Numbered from the stretch's first letter, positions 23,686-32,405 are shown. The stretch is 64,000 bases of DNA from DASQMT01 sp963835735 (GCA_963835735.1 CAWIGP010000002.1:186001-250000), one strand, 5' to 3'. Notes: generated by a model not told the origin, from the sequence alone. A program made the numbers and translations.

Positions 23686-24678
23686 GTGGACCTCGCGCTC
23701 CTGCACGACACGCTGGCCGAGCTCGGCCAGCCCGCCTTCCGCGCGCGCCAGGTGTGGCGCTGGACCGCGGGCGGGGCGCCGGGCTACGACGCGATGACCG
23801 ACCTCCCCGCTGGGCTGCGGGCGCAGCTCGCCGAGCGCGTGCCGTTCTCCTCGCTGGAGGTCGCCGACGAGGCGCACGCGCGCGACGGCACGGTCAAGGC
23901 GCTGTTCCGCACGCACGACGGCCGCCCGCTCGAGGCCGTGCTGATGCGCTATCGCGACGGCCGCCGCTCGGTCTGCGTCTCGTCGCAGTCCGGCTGCCCG
24001 CTCACGTGCACGTTCTGCGCGACCGGGACGATGAAGTTCGGGCGCAACCTGACGGCGTCGGAGATCCTCGACCAGGTGCTGCACTTCCGCCGCATCGAGC
24101 CGGTCGACCACCTCGTGTTCATGGGGATGGGCGAGCCGATGATGGCGCTCGACTCCGTGCTGGGCGCGTGCGAGCGGCTCCCGGACATCGGCGTCACCAA
24201 CCGGCGCACGACGGTCTCGACGGTCGGCTGGGTGCCGGGGATCCAGCGCTTGAGCGAGAGCGATCTGCCGGTGCGGCTCGCGTTCTCGCTGCACGCGCCC
24301 GAGGACTCGCTGCGCTCGCGCATCATGCCGGTCAACGACCGCTATCCGATCGCGGACGTCCTGGCCGCGTGCGAGGCCTACCACGCGCGCCGCCGCCGGC
24401 GGGTGTTCATCGAGTACGTGATGCTCGACGGCGTCAACGACACGTACGAGCAGGCGCTGGCGCTCACGCGCCTGCTCGACCCGCGCATCTACAAGGTCAA
24501 CCTGATCCCGTACAACCCGACCGGGATGTACGACGGCTCCTCGCGCGGCGCGATCGACGCCTTCCGCGCCGTGCTGGAGGAGCACGGCCTGCGCGCGACG
24601 GTCCGCCTCACGCGCGGGCGCGACATCCACGCCGCGTGCGGGCAGCTGGCTGCGAACGCCCCGGCCACCGCGCCCTGA
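23686..24678 (+). CDS. rlmN: 23S rRNA (adenine-2503-C2) methyltransferase, radical SAM
   Basis: Methylates A2503 of 23S rRNA and A37 of some tRNAs using a 4Fe-4S radical-SAM mechanism. The 330-residue protein has the cluster motif CPLTCTFCATGTMKFGRN (CxxxCxxC), the SAM-binding MGMGEPM, SLHAPEDSLRSRIMPVN, and the C-terminal Cys of HAACGQLA that forms the methyl-Cys intermediate. GTG 23686 gives VDLALLHDTLAELGQPAFRA as N-terminus; the open frame upstream is antisense to rluB. It is followed by an SMP-30 gene after 10 nt. Confidence 0.94.
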   Translation: MDLALLHDTLAELGQPAFRARQVWRWTAGGAPGYDAMTDLPAGLRAQLAERVPFSSLEVADEAHARDGTVKALFRTHDGRPLEAVLMRYRDGRRSVCVSSQSGCPLTCTFCATGTMKFGRNLTASEILDQVLHFRRIEPVDHLVFMGMGEPMMALDSVLGACERLPDIGVTNRRTTVSTVGWVPGIQRLSESDLPVRLAFSLHAPEDSLRSRIMPVNDRYPIADVLAACEAYHARRRRRVFIEYVMLDGVNDTYEQALALTRLLDPRIYKVNLIPYNPTGMYDGSSRGAIDAFRAVLEEHGLRATVRLTRGRDIHAACGQLAANAPATAP

Positions 24679-24688
24679 GGAGGTGCGA

Positions 24689-25555
24689 ATGTCCACGCTC
24701 GAGGCATCAACGCTGCTGACAGGCCTCGTGATCGGTGAGTCGCCCCGTTGGCACGAGGACCGTCTGTGGTTCGCGAACTGGGGCGCGGAGGAGATCGTCG
24801 CCGTCGATCTCGAGGGCAACGCCGAGGTAGTCGGCAAGGGCCCGCCGCGCCTGGGGTGGTCGATCGACTGGCTGCCCGACGGTCGCCTGCTGGTGACCGG
24901 CGACGGGCTCAAGCGCCTCGAGCCCGACGGCTCGATGGTGCCGCACGGCGACCTGAGCGGCTTGGGTGTCGACGCTTTCAACGAGATCGTCGTCGACGGC
25001 CGCGGCAACATCTACATCAACGGCGGCGTCGACTTCGAGCCCGGCGAGGGCAATGCCCCCGGAATCATCGCGCTGGTCACCCCCGACGGGTCCGCACGGC
25101 GAGTGGCCGACGGGATCGCGTTCCCCAACGGCATGGTGGTGACGCCCGACAACTCGACGCTGATCATCGCGGAGTCCTTCGCCGCGCGGCTGACGGCGTT
25201 CGACATCGCCGACGACGGCAGCCTCTCGAACCGGCGGGTCTGGGCCGACGGCGTCGGCCCCGACGGAATCTGCGTGGACGCCGAAGGTGCGGTCTGGACG
25301 GGTGTCGGTGATTTCGGCGAGAACCTTGTCGGCCGCGTCCGCGACGGTGGCGAGGTGCTCGAGCGAGTGCGGGTCGGCATGCCCTGCTTCGCCTGCATGC
25401 TCGGCGGCGAGGACGGCCGGACCCTGTTCATGCTGGCGGCCGACTGGCGGATGTCGGACGGCTTCGCCGACAACATCACTCGGCTCACAGAAGGACCACG
25501 CACCGGGCAGCTGCTGACCGCCCCGGCTCCCGCGCCGCGCGTCGGTTGGCCGTAG
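24689..25555 (+). CDS. SMP-30/gluconolactonase/LRE-like beta-propeller protein
   Basis: A 288-residue predicted calcium-dependent lactonase. The N-terminal GESPRWHEDRLWFANWG contains the metal Glu, FNEIVVDGRGNIYINGG and FPNGMVVTPDNSTLIIAES the Asn ligands, and GPDGICVDAEGAVWTGVG the Asp ligand, as in the SGL family. GAGGAGG lies directly upstream of ATG 24689 (an in-frame GTG at 24683 overlaps it and is less likely). It follows rlmN by 10 nt and converges on the SDR gene. Natural substrate is unknown, commonly sugar or xenobiotic lactones. Confidence 0.88.
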   Translation: MSTLEASTLLTGLVIGESPRWHEDRLWFANWGAEEIVAVDLEGNAEVVGKGPPRLGWSIDWLPDGRLLVTGDGLKRLEPDGSMVPHGDLSGLGVDAFNEIVVDGRGNIYINGGVDFEPGEGNAPGIIALVTPDGSARRVADGIAFPNGMVVTPDNSTLIIAESFAARLTAFDIADDGSLSNRRVWADGVGPDGICVDAEGAVWTGVGDFGENLVGRVRDGGEVLERVRVGMPCFACMLGGEDGRTLFMLAADWRMSDGFADNITRLTEGPRTGQLLTAPAPAPRVGWP

Positions 25556-25559
25556 CCGG

Positions 25560-26405
25560 CTAGACGTTCGCCGGCTCGTCGACCGCCATCGCCCGGCTGA
25601 CGTGCTCCCATCCGTCGAGGTCGGCGCGCAGGCGCTCGTGCTTGGCGCGGATCGCGTCGACCGCGTCGTCGCCGAGGGCGAGCCGCAGCGGAGCGTCGGG
25701 CGCGTCGAGCGCCGACACGATCGCGGCGGCCGCGCGGCGCGGGTCGCCGGGCTGGGTGCCGTCCATGCCGTCGATGTACGCGCGGTTCTGGCCGGCGCTG
25801 TCGCCGTAGATCCCGGAGTCGTGCGACCGCTGCATCCGCTCGCCGCCGAACCCGGTGCGGAACGAGCCGGGCTCGACGATCAGGACACGGAGCCCGTGCG
25901 GCTCGACCTCGGCCGCGAGCGACTCCGACGCGGCCTCGAGCGCGAACTTCGCCGAGCAGTACGCGCCGAACCCCGGCGGCGAGAGCTGACCGCCCATCGA
26001 GCTGATCTGGACGATCGCGCCGCTGCCGCGCTCGCGCATCTGCGGCAGGACCGCCTGGGTGAGCGCGAACGGGCCGAAGAACATCGTCTCCATCAGCCCG
26101 CGCAGTTCGTCCATGTCGACCTCCTCGATCGCCCCGACCGAGCCGTTGCCGGCGTTGTTGACCAGCACGTCGATGCTGCCGAACCGTTCGAGCGCCGCGG
26201 CCACCGCGGCGGCGATCTGGTCCGCGCGCGTGACGTCGAGCGCGACGGCGTGCACGCGGTCGGGTGCGGATTCCACGAGTTCGGCGAGCGTCTCGGGGCG
26301 CCGGGCGGTGGCGACCACGCAGTCGCCGCGCTCGAGCGCCGCGCGGGCGATCTCGCGGCCGAAGCCCGACGACGTTCCGGTGATGAGCCAGGTGCGGGAG
26401 GACAT
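25560..26405 (-). CDS. Short-chain dehydrogenase/reductase
   Basis: An NAD(P)-dependent oxidoreductase of the classical SDR type, 281 residues from ATG 26405 (GTG 26414 is also possible). The cofactor motif TGTSSGFG, the NNAG structural motif (VLVNNAGNG), the catalytic Ser in ISSMGG and the AYCSAKF catalytic Tyr-Lys pair are intact. VATARRP after the first strand suggests NADPH preference. It is divergent from a LysR gene across a 94-bp gap holding a palindrome, so the LysR protein is its probable regulator. Confidence 0.9.
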   Translation of the reverse strand: MSSRTWLITGTSSGFGREIARAALERGDCVVATARRPETLAELVESAPDRVHAVALDVTRADQIAAAVAAALERFGSIDVLVNNAGNGSVGAIEEVDMDELRGLMETMFFGPFALTQAVLPQMRERGSGAIVQISSMGGQLSPPGFGAYCSAKFALEAASESLAAEVEPHGLRVLIVEPGSFRTGFGGERMQRSHDSGIYGDSAGQNRAYIDGMDGTQPGDPRRAAAAIVSALDAPDAPLRLALGDDAVDAIRAKHERLRADLDGWEHVSRAMAVDEPANV

Positions 26406-26459
26406 GCCGGTCACGGTAGGTCGCGCCGCGCCCGCTGAGAAACAGTTGTTGCCTGCCCC

Positions 26460-26480
26460 GCCACAGGCGCAGCCTGTGGC
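26460..26480. promoter_or_regulatory. Palindromic operator candidate between SDR and lysR-type genes
   Basis: GCCACAGGC-GCA-GCCTGTGGC is a perfect 9-bp inverted repeat in the divergent intergenic region, 20 nt upstream of the LysR gene and beside its TAGACT box (26487-26492). Its place suits a LysR recognition site for both genes, although the arms are GC-rich rather than the classic T-N11-A. Confidence 0.55.
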
Positions 26481-26486
26481 CGCGCG

Positions 26487-26492
26487 TAGACT
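26487..26492 (+). promoter_or_regulatory. Putative -10 of the lysR-type gene
   Basis: TAGACT ends 7 nt before the GTG at 26500; same hexamer and spacing as at the second def gene. Confidence 0.45.
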
Positions 26493-26499
26493 CTGACCC

Positions 26500-27396
26500 G
26501 TGGAGCTGCGCCAGCTGCGCTACTTCGTCGCGGTCGCCGAGGCGGGCAGCCTTACGCGCGCGTCCGCCGAGCTGCACATCGCGCAGCAGTCGCTCTCGCA
26601 GCAGATCCGCACGCTGGAGGCACAGCTCGGCGCGCGCCTGTTCGAGCGCAGCAGCCGCGGCGTCGAGCTGACCGACGCGGGCGCGGTGCTGCTGCGCGAG
26701 GCACGGCCGGTTCTCGCGCGCGCCGAGCGCGCTGCCGAGGCCGTTCGCCGCGCCGCGCGGGGCGAGCAGGGCGAGCTGCGCGTCGGCTTTCTCTCGACGG
26801 TCGCCAACTACTTCATGCCGCCGGTCGTGCGCGCGTTCCGCGAGCGCCATCCCGGCGTGTCGCTGCACACCGAGGACCTCACGATCGCCGCCCTCGTGGG
26901 CGGACTGCGCGAGGGCACGCTCGACGCCGGCCTCAGCCGCCCGCCGCTGGTCGCCGACCTGGCGACCGAGGTCGTCCTGCGCGAGCCCGTCGCGGCGGTG
27001 CTGCCCGAGGGCCACCCGCTCGCGGAGCGCGCGGAGCTCACGCTCGCCGATCTCGCCGACGAGCCCTGGGTGCTGACGCCGCGCGCGTCATGGCCGCCGT
27101 GGCATCGGCTCTACGACGAGGACTTCGCGCGCGCCGGCTACCGGCCCCGCGTCGTCCAGCGCGGGACGACGCCGCAGGGGCTGCTGGCGCTCGTCGCCGC
27201 GGGCGTCGGTGTCACGCGACTCACGCTCTCGTCGCGCACCCTGCGCGACGGCGGCGTGGCGTTCGTGCCGCTCGCGGGCGAGGAGGCGAGGGTCGTGCTC
27301 GTGTGGCGCGAGGACGCGCCGAACCCTGCCCTGCCGGCGCTCAGCGAGATCGTGCACGAGGTCGCGCGGACGATCGACCTCGCCGCCGCCGGCTGA
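26500..27396 (+). CDS. LysR-family transcriptional regulator
   Basis: A 298-residue regulator: N-terminal winged helix-turn-helix (LRQLRYFVAVAEAGSLTRAS, HIAQQSLSQQIRTLE, LFERSSRGVELTDAG) and a C-terminal periplasmic-binding-protein-like effector domain (about 90-295). The start is GTG 26500. The gene is divergent from an SDR oxidoreductase, its likely target, and converges on scpB with a 12-nt gap. The inducer is unknown. Confidence 0.92.
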   Translation: MELRQLRYFVAVAEAGSLTRASAELHIAQQSLSQQIRTLEAQLGARLFERSSRGVELTDAGAVLLREARPVLARAERAAEAVRRAARGEQGELRVGFLSTVANYFMPPVVRAFRERHPGVSLHTEDLTIAALVGGLREGTLDAGLSRPPLVADLATEVVLREPVAAVLPEGHPLAERAELTLADLADEPWVLTPRASWPPWHRLYDEDFARAGYRPRVVQRGTTPQGLLALVAAGVGVTRLTLSSRTLRDGGVAFVPLAGEEARVVLVWREDAPNPALPALSEIVHEVARTIDLAAAG

Positions 27397-27408
27397 GCCG
27401 GCGCAAGC

Positions 27409-27990
27409 TCAACTCGTTTCTTGCACCAGGCGCCCGGCGCGCTGCTCGCCCGCGCGCAGCAGGCGGTCGCGCAGCGCGGCCTGCTCCGCCGGGCTCGGGT
27501 CCCACTGCGCGGGGTCGGGCAGGTCGTCGACCGAGTTCATGCCGAACAGCTTGAGGAACAGCGGCGTGGTGCGGTACAGGATCGCGCCGAACTGCGAGCG
27601 GCCCGCCTCCTCGATCAGGCCGCGCTCGACCAGCGAGGTCGTGGCTGACTCAGACGCAACGCCGCGGATCCGGGCGACCTCCGGGCGCGACACCGGCTGC
27701 AGGTAGGCGACGATCGAGAGCGTCTCCGCCTGCGCGGGCGTCAGACCGGGCGTGCGCGGACGGGCGAGCAGACGCCGGGCGGGCTCCTCGGCGTCGGGAT
27801 GCGAGGCCAGCGTCCAGCCGCCGGCCAGCTCGCGGAGCACGACGCCGCGGCCGCCGAGCGCGGCCGCCAGCGCCCGCAGGCCGGCGGTGACCTCGTCCTC
27901 CTCGACCCTCAGCGCATCGGCGAGCTCCTCGACCGGCACCGGATCGGGCGCGAGGAACAGCAGCGCCTCGAGCTGGCGCTCCAGATCCAT
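27409..27990 (-). CDS. scpB: Segregation and condensation protein B
   Basis: Subunit of the SMC-ScpA-ScpB condensin that organises the chromosome. The 193-residue protein has two winged-helix domains (LERQLEALLFLAPDPVPVEELA and TPAQAETLSIVAYLQPVSRPEV) and the GAILYRTTPLFLKLFGM motif. Its start overlaps the scpA stop (TGATG). Downstream the cluster continues after inserted genes with rluB. Confidence 0.95.
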   Translation of the reverse strand: MDLERQLEALLFLAPDPVPVEELADALRVEEDEVTAGLRALAAALGGRGVVLRELAGGWTLASHPDAEEPARRLLARPRTPGLTPAQAETLSIVAYLQPVSRPEVARIRGVASESATTSLVERGLIEEAGRSQFGAILYRTTPLFLKLFGMNSVDDLPDPAQWDPSPAEQAALRDRLLRAGEQRAGRLVQETS

Positions 27991-28733
27991 CAGGCGACCG
28001 CCTCGGAGGAGTCCGGCCGCACCGTGATCGGGCCGAACGCCTCGGCCTGCTCCCAGTCGGCCTCGCCGCGCTTGTACAGCTCGAGCAGCGCGAACAGGGT
28101 GACCGCCACCGTCATCCGGTCGGCGCCGCGGACGGCGTCGTCGAAGGAGAACTTCCCGCGCCGCAGCAGCCCGCGCAGGACCGCGAGCCGCTCCCCCAGC
28201 CCCACCCGCGTCGGCCCGAGGTGGCTGACGTCGATCGGCGGCGGCGTGCGCAGCAGGCCGCCCAGCGCCTGTCCGAGCACCGCCGGGTCGTACGCCTGCT
28301 CGGCGTGCTGGAGCGGCGCGCGGCGCAGCTCCGGCGGCAGCGGCGCCGACCGGTAGAGCGCGCCCTGCTCCGCGTCGCGGCGCGCGGCGAGGAAGCCGCC
28401 GGCGCCGCGGAAGCGGGCGTAGGCGAGCATCCGCTCGAGCAGCTCCTCGGCCGCCTCGGCCGGCGCAAGCGCGTCGAACTCCTCGATCTCCTCGCCGGGC
28501 AGCATCAGGCGCGACTTCAGCTCCAGCAGCGCGGCGATCAGCACCAGGAACTCGGTGGCGGACTCGAGGTCGAGCTCGTTGCGGGCCTCCAGGTGATCGA
28601 GGTACGCGAGCACGATCTCGGCCAGCTCGACCTCGAGCAGGTCGAGCTCCTCGCGCAGGATCAGCGACAGCAGCAGGTCGAACGGACCCGCGAACACGTC
28701 GAGGTCGAGCTCCAGGCGGGTGAACGAGGCCAC
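27990..28733 (-). CDS. scpA: Segregation and condensation protein A (kleisin)
   Basis: Kleisin subunit bridging the SMC dimer heads and binding ScpB. The 247 residues begin FTRLELDLDVFAGPFDLLLSLI, the conserved ScpA N-terminus, followed by ATEFLVLIAALLELKSRLMLPG and a C-terminal winged helix (VTLFALLELYKRGEADWEQAE). GTG 28733 is preceded 9 nt upstream by TAGCCT (28748-28743). It lies between trpS and scpB. Confidence 0.95.
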   Translation of the reverse strand: MASFTRLELDLDVFAGPFDLLLSLILREELDLLEVELAEIVLAYLDHLEARNELDLESATEFLVLIAALLELKSRLMLPGEEIEEFDALAPAEAAEELLERMLAYARFRGAGGFLAARRDAEQGALYRSAPLPPELRRAPLQHAEQAYDPAVLGQALGGLLRTPPPIDVSHLGPTRVGLGERLAVLRGLLRRGKFSFDDAVRGADRMTVAVTLFALLELYKRGEADWEQAEAFGPITVRPDSSEAVA

Positions 28734-28742
28734 GAACCGACC

Positions 28743-28748
28743 AGGCTA
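28743..28748 (-). promoter_or_regulatory. Putative -10 of scpAB
   Basis: TAGCCT ends 9 nt before the scpA GTG, in the 32-nt gap after trpS; it suggests scpAB has its own leaderless promoter. Confidence 0.4.
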
Positions 28749-28765
28749 GAAGCCCACGCGGCGGA

Positions 28766-29770
28766 TCAGCGCAGGCTCGGGCGCCGCGCCGGGCCGACCC
28801 CCATCGCCTCGCGCACGTCCGCGAGCGTCCCGGATGCGATCGCGCGCGCCTTGTCCGCGCCGGCGGCCAGCACGTCCTCGAGCGCGTCCTCGTCGGAACG
28901 GAGGTCGGTGTAACGCTCGCGCACGGGCGCGAGCCAGGCCGCGACCTCGTCGCCGACGGCGGTCTTGAACGCGCCGTAGCCCTGGCCCGCGAACGCCCGC
29001 TCGATCGCCTCGGGCGTGTCTCCGCGCACGGTGGCGAGGATCTCGATCAGGTTGGTGATGCCGGGCTTGTCGGGGGCGCGCACGATCTCGGTGCCCGAGT
29101 CCGTCACGGCGCGCTTGAACTTGCGCCGGATCACGTCGGGCTCGTCGATCACGAGCACCGTGCCCTGCTCGGTCCCGCCCGTGGTCGACATCTTGCGCTC
29201 CGGCTCCTGCAGGTCGCGCACGCGCGCGCCGATCGTCGGGATCCGGTGCTCGGGCACCACGAGGATGTCGCCGAAGCGCTCGTTGAAGCGCCGGGCGACG
29301 TCGCGCATCAGCTCGAGATGCTCGCGCTGGTCCTCGCCGACCGGGACCTCATCGGCGCGGTAGGCCAGCACGTCGGCGGCCTGCAGCACCGGGTACAGCA
29401 GCAGCCCGGCGGAGACGAGCTGGCGCTGGGCGACCGACTTGTCGCGGAACTGGTGCATGCGGTTGAGCTCGCCGACCGAGGTCACGGCGGTCAGCAGCCA
29501 GCACAGCTCGGTGTGCTCCTGCACGTCACCCTGGCGGAACAGGATGCAGCGTTCGGGGTCCAGGCCGGCCGCCATCAGGATCGCCGCCGTGTCGTAGACG
29601 CGCTCACGCAGCGTCGCCGGGTCGTATTCGACCGTGACCGCATGCATGTCGACGATGCAGTAGATCGACGGGTCGGCGCGGTCCTGGCCCTCGACGTACT
29701 GCAGGATGCCCCCGATGTAGTTGCCGAGGTGCTTGCGCCCGGTGGGCTGGATGCCGGAGAAGATCACCAT
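28766..29770 (-). CDS. trpS: Tryptophan--tRNA ligase
   Basis: Class I aminoacyl-tRNA synthetase of 334 residues starting at ATG 29770. FSGIQPTGRKHLGNYIGG holds the HIGH-type motif, DMHAVTV and GDVQEHTEL line the ATP and Trp pocket, and PERKMSTT is the KMSKS loop. TATCCT (29786-29781) ends 10 nt upstream. It is divergent from the membrane protein gene at 29793 with only 22 bp between. Confidence 0.96.
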   Translation of the reverse strand: MVIFSGIQPTGRKHLGNYIGGILQYVEGQDRADPSIYCIVDMHAVTVEYDPATLRERVYDTAAILMAAGLDPERCILFRQGDVQEHTELCWLLTAVTSVGELNRMHQFRDKSVAQRQLVSAGLLLYPVLQAADVLAYRADEVPVGEDQREHLELMRDVARRFNERFGDILVVPEHRIPTIGARVRDLQEPERKMSTTGGTEQGTVLVIDEPDVIRRKFKRAVTDSGTEIVRAPDKPGITNLIEILATVRGDTPEAIERAFAGQGYGAFKTAVGDEVAAWLAPVRERYTDLRSDEDALEDVLAAGADKARAIASGTLADVREAMGVGPARRPSLR

Positions 29771-29792
29771 CAGATTGGCGAGGATACCTGCC

Positions 29793-31283
29793 GTGTTGCG
29801 CCCGCTCGCCGCCGCCGTCGCGCTCGCCCTCGCCTCGCTGGTGCTCGTCGACCCCGCGCCGTCGTACGACCCGTGGGCTTGGCTGCTGTGGGGGCGGGAG
29901 GTCGCCGACGGCGGGCTGAGCACCGTCGACGGGCCGGCGTTCAAACCGCTGCCGGTCGCGGTCTGCGCGCTGCTCGCGCCGCTCGGCTCGGCGGCGCCGT
30001 GGCTATGGGTGCTGCTCGTGCGCGTCGCCGCGGTGCTGGCGGCGTGGCTGGCGTTCGCGCTCGGGCGCCGGCTCGCCGGCGGCTCCGCGGTAGCGGGCGC
30101 ACTCGCGGCCGTGGGTGTGCTGCTGTGCGGCGCGCTGCCGGCGTACAGCGCGGCGGGCGCCGAGCCGGCGCTGGTGATCGCGCTCGCGCTCGGGGGCGCG
30201 GCGGCCTGGCACGAGCGGCGCTTCCGGCTCGCGCTTGCCTGCGGCGTCGGCTGCGCGCTGCTGCGCGTCGAGGCGTGGCCGTTCCTGCTCGCGACTGGCG
30301 TCGTGCTTTGGCGCCGCCGCCCGCAGGACCGGCCGCTGCTCGCCGCGCTCGCGCTGCTCGTCCCGGCCGCTTGGCTGCTGCCGGAGCTGATCGGCTCCGG
30401 CGATCTCCTCCGCTCAGGATCCCGCGCGCGCGTGGCGAACCCGGGCCAGCCCGCGCTCGCCGAGTTCCCGGGTCTGGCCGCGCTCGAGGAGGCCGCGCGG
30501 CTCCCGCTGTGGCCGCTGTGGCTGGGCGTGGCCGCGCTGGTCGCGCTGTGGGCGGCGCGCCCCGGCTGGGCGGCGCGGATGATCGCGACGAGCGGCGCGG
30601 CCGCTCTGTCAGCCGCGGCGAGCCGGGCGCCGGTTGCGCGCGGCGCGGCCCGATCCGCCGCGGGCTTGACGGCCCGGGCGGCCGCGGCGCGCCGGGCGCC
30701 CGGGGCACTCGTCCCCGCGGCAGCCGGCGCGGCTTGGATCGGCGTCGTGGCGCTGATGGCCGAGGCCGGCTTCAGCGGCGAGCCGCGCTACGCGCTGCCC
30801 GGAGCGGCGATGATCGCGATCAGCGGCGCCGTCGGGCTCGTGCTGGCCGCGCGGGCGGCGCCGCGCCCGCGTTTCGCCGGTCGGATCACGCCGCGACCAT
30901 ACGCGCTCGCCGCCGCCACGCTGCTCGTCGCGCTGGCCGCCGCGCCGCGGCTCGCCGGGCTCCCCGAGGTGCGCCGCGACCAGGCGTACCAGTGGCGGCT
31001 GGCCGGCGACCTCGCCGAGGCCGTGCGAGCAGCGGGCGGACGAGATGCCGTGCTCGCCTGCGGCAGGCCGTACGTCGGACCGCTGCGCGGACCGCTGATG
31101 GCCTACCGGATGGACGTGGCCAAGCGCGCCGTCGAGCCCGACGACCCGCCGCGCGCGCCCGGCGTGATCTTCCGCAGCGCGCTCTCCGCCGGTGCGACGC
31201 CGGCGCCGGTCGCACCGCCGCGCTTCGCCGAGGTGGCGCGCGCCGGCATCTGGCAGGTGCTCGCCGCGTGCGACAGTTCCTGA
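29793..31283 (+). CDS. Polytopic membrane protein, possible GT-C glycosyltransferase
   Basis: About 496 residues from GTG 29793, chosen because GAGGA precedes it by 8 nt. Roughly nine to eleven hydrophobic helices are visible. The first extracytoplasmic loop carries SYDPWAWLLWGREV, an Asp-containing motif in the position where GT-C (PMT/ArnT-like) enzymes keep their catalytic acid. An Ala/Arg-rich low-complexity stretch (about residues 265-305) interrupts the pattern. A C-terminal soluble tail of about 120 residues holds ACGRPYVGPLRGP. It probably transfers a lipid-linked sugar at the outer face; this is a fold-level guess. Confidence 0.6.
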   Translation: MLRPLAAAVALALASLVLVDPAPSYDPWAWLLWGREVADGGLSTVDGPAFKPLPVAVCALLAPLGSAAPWLWVLLVRVAAVLAAWLAFALGRRLAGGSAVAGALAAVGVLLCGALPAYSAAGAEPALVIALALGGAAAWHERRFRLALACGVGCALLRVEAWPFLLATGVVLWRRRPQDRPLLAALALLVPAAWLLPELIGSGDLLRSGSRARVANPGQPALAEFPGLAALEEAARLPLWPLWLGVAALVALWAARPGWAARMIATSGAAALSAAASRAPVARGAARSAAGLTARAAAARRAPGALVPAAAGAAWIGVVALMAEAGFSGEPRYALPGAAMIAISGAVGLVLAARAAPRPRFAGRITPRPYALAAATLLVALAAAPRLAGLPEVRRDQAYQWRLAGDLAEAVRAAGGRDAVLACGRPYVGPLRGPLMAYRMDVAKRAVEPDDPPRAPGVIFRSALSAGATPAPVAPPRFAEVARAGIWQVLAACDSS

Positions 31284-31290
31284 CGCTCGC

Positions 31291-32370
31291 ATGCCCGCCA
31301 CCGTCCTGACGCGCCGCGCGCTGAACCGCGCATTGCTCGAGCGCCAACTGCTGCTGCGCCGCCACACCCGGACCGCCGAGGAGACGATCGAGCATCTGGT
31401 CGCGATGCAGGCGCAGGAGCCGCCCTCGCCGCACATCGGCCTGTGGACCCGGCTCGACCCCTTCGACCCGGCCGAGCTCGACGGCCTCATCACGTCGAAG
31501 CAGGCCGCGCGCGGCTGGCTGATGCGCAGCACCCTGCACCTGGCGACCGCGCGCGACTTCCTCGCGCTGCGCCCGTTGTTCGCGCCCGTCTCGGAGCGCG
31601 GGCTGATGAGCCAGTTCCGGCGCGACCTCGACGGCGTCGACCTCGACGAGCTGCTCTCCGCCGCCCGCGAGCTGATCGAGACCGAGCCGATGGGCGCGGC
31701 GGCGATCGGCCGCGCGCTCGCGCCGCGCTTCCCGGACTGCGAGCCGCGGGTGCTCGGATACGCCGCCGGCTTCCTGCTGCCGATGGTCCAGCTGCCGCCG
31801 CGCGGCGTGTGGGGCGACCGCCGGCGCCCGGTCCTGACGACCGCCGAGTCGTGGCTCGGCGCGCCGCTCGCGAGCGACCCGAGCCCGGACGAGCTGGTGC
31901 TGCGCTACCTCGCCGCGTTCGGCCCCGCGACCCCGGGCGACATCCGCTCCTGGTCGGGCCTCACGGGCGCCGCCGAGGTCCTCGAGCGTCTGAGGCCGCA
32001 GCTGCGCAGCTTCCGCGACGAGCGCGGCCGCGAACTGCTCGACGTCCACGACGGCCCGCTGCCCGACCCCGACACGCCGGCGCCCGTGCGCTTCCTGCCG
32101 GTGTTCGACAACGCGATCCTCGCCCACGACGACCGCAGCCGGATCCTCGCCGACGGCTACCCGCCGCGGATCGCCGACTTCCCGACCGTCCTGGTGGACG
32201 GGTTCGCGTGTGGGATGTGGAAGATCGACGGCGGCCGGCTGGAGGTGCGGTTGTTCGCCGACGTGAACGCGAGCGACCGGGCCGCGATCGAGGCGGAGGG
32301 CGAGCGGCTGCTCGCGTTCGCGAGCGAGGACGCGCCGCTCGGCGTCCAGTTCGCCGCGGTCGGCGACTGA
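31291..32370 (+). CDS. Winged-helix DNA-binding protein of the HTH_42/AlkZ-like family
   Basis: A 359-residue protein of the family that includes the DNA glycosylases AlkZ and YcaQ. Visible are VLTRRALNRALLERQLLLRR at the start, VAMQAQEPPSPHIGLWTRL (the QAQ motif region typical of the family), RSTLHLATARDFLALRP and a C-terminal FLPVFDNAILAHDDRSRIL. Most actinobacterial members are uncharacterised; a DNA repair role is inferred from the family. ATG 31291 lies 7 nt after the preceding stop. Confidence 0.8.
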   Translation: MPATVLTRRALNRALLERQLLLRRHTRTAEETIEHLVAMQAQEPPSPHIGLWTRLDPFDPAELDGLITSKQAARGWLMRSTLHLATARDFLALRPLFAPVSERGLMSQFRRDLDGVDLDELLSAARELIETEPMGAAAIGRALAPRFPDCEPRVLGYAAGFLLPMVQLPPRGVWGDRRRPVLTTAESWLGAPLASDPSPDELVLRYLAAFGPATPGDIRSWSGLTGAAEVLERLRPQLRSFRDERGRELLDVHDGPLPDPDTPAPVRFLPVFDNAILAHDDRSRILADGYPPRIADFPTVLVDGFACGMWKIDGGRLEVRLFADVNASDRAAIEAEGERLLAFASEDAPLGVQFAAVGD

Positions 32371-32380
32371 GCACCGCGAG

Positions 32381-32394
32381 TTAGGGTTCCCTAA
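32381..32394 (+). promoter_or_regulatory. Palindrome resembling a DtxR/IdeR half-conserved box, at a sugar dehydrogenase promoter
   Basis: TTAGGG-TT-CCCTAA is a perfect inverted repeat that matches the 14-bp core of the iron box at 34576-34589 at 11 positions. It overlaps the putative -10 TAATAT (32392-32397). Regulation by a DtxR-type repressor is possible but the centre differs. Confidence 0.45.
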
Positions 32395-32397
32395 TAT
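32392..32397 (+). promoter_or_regulatory. Putative -10 of the lipoprotein sugar dehydrogenase gene
   Basis: TAATAT ends 8 nt before the GTG at 32406; leaderless transcription is inferred. Confidence 0.5.
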
Positions 32398-32405
32398 GCG
32401 CGGCC

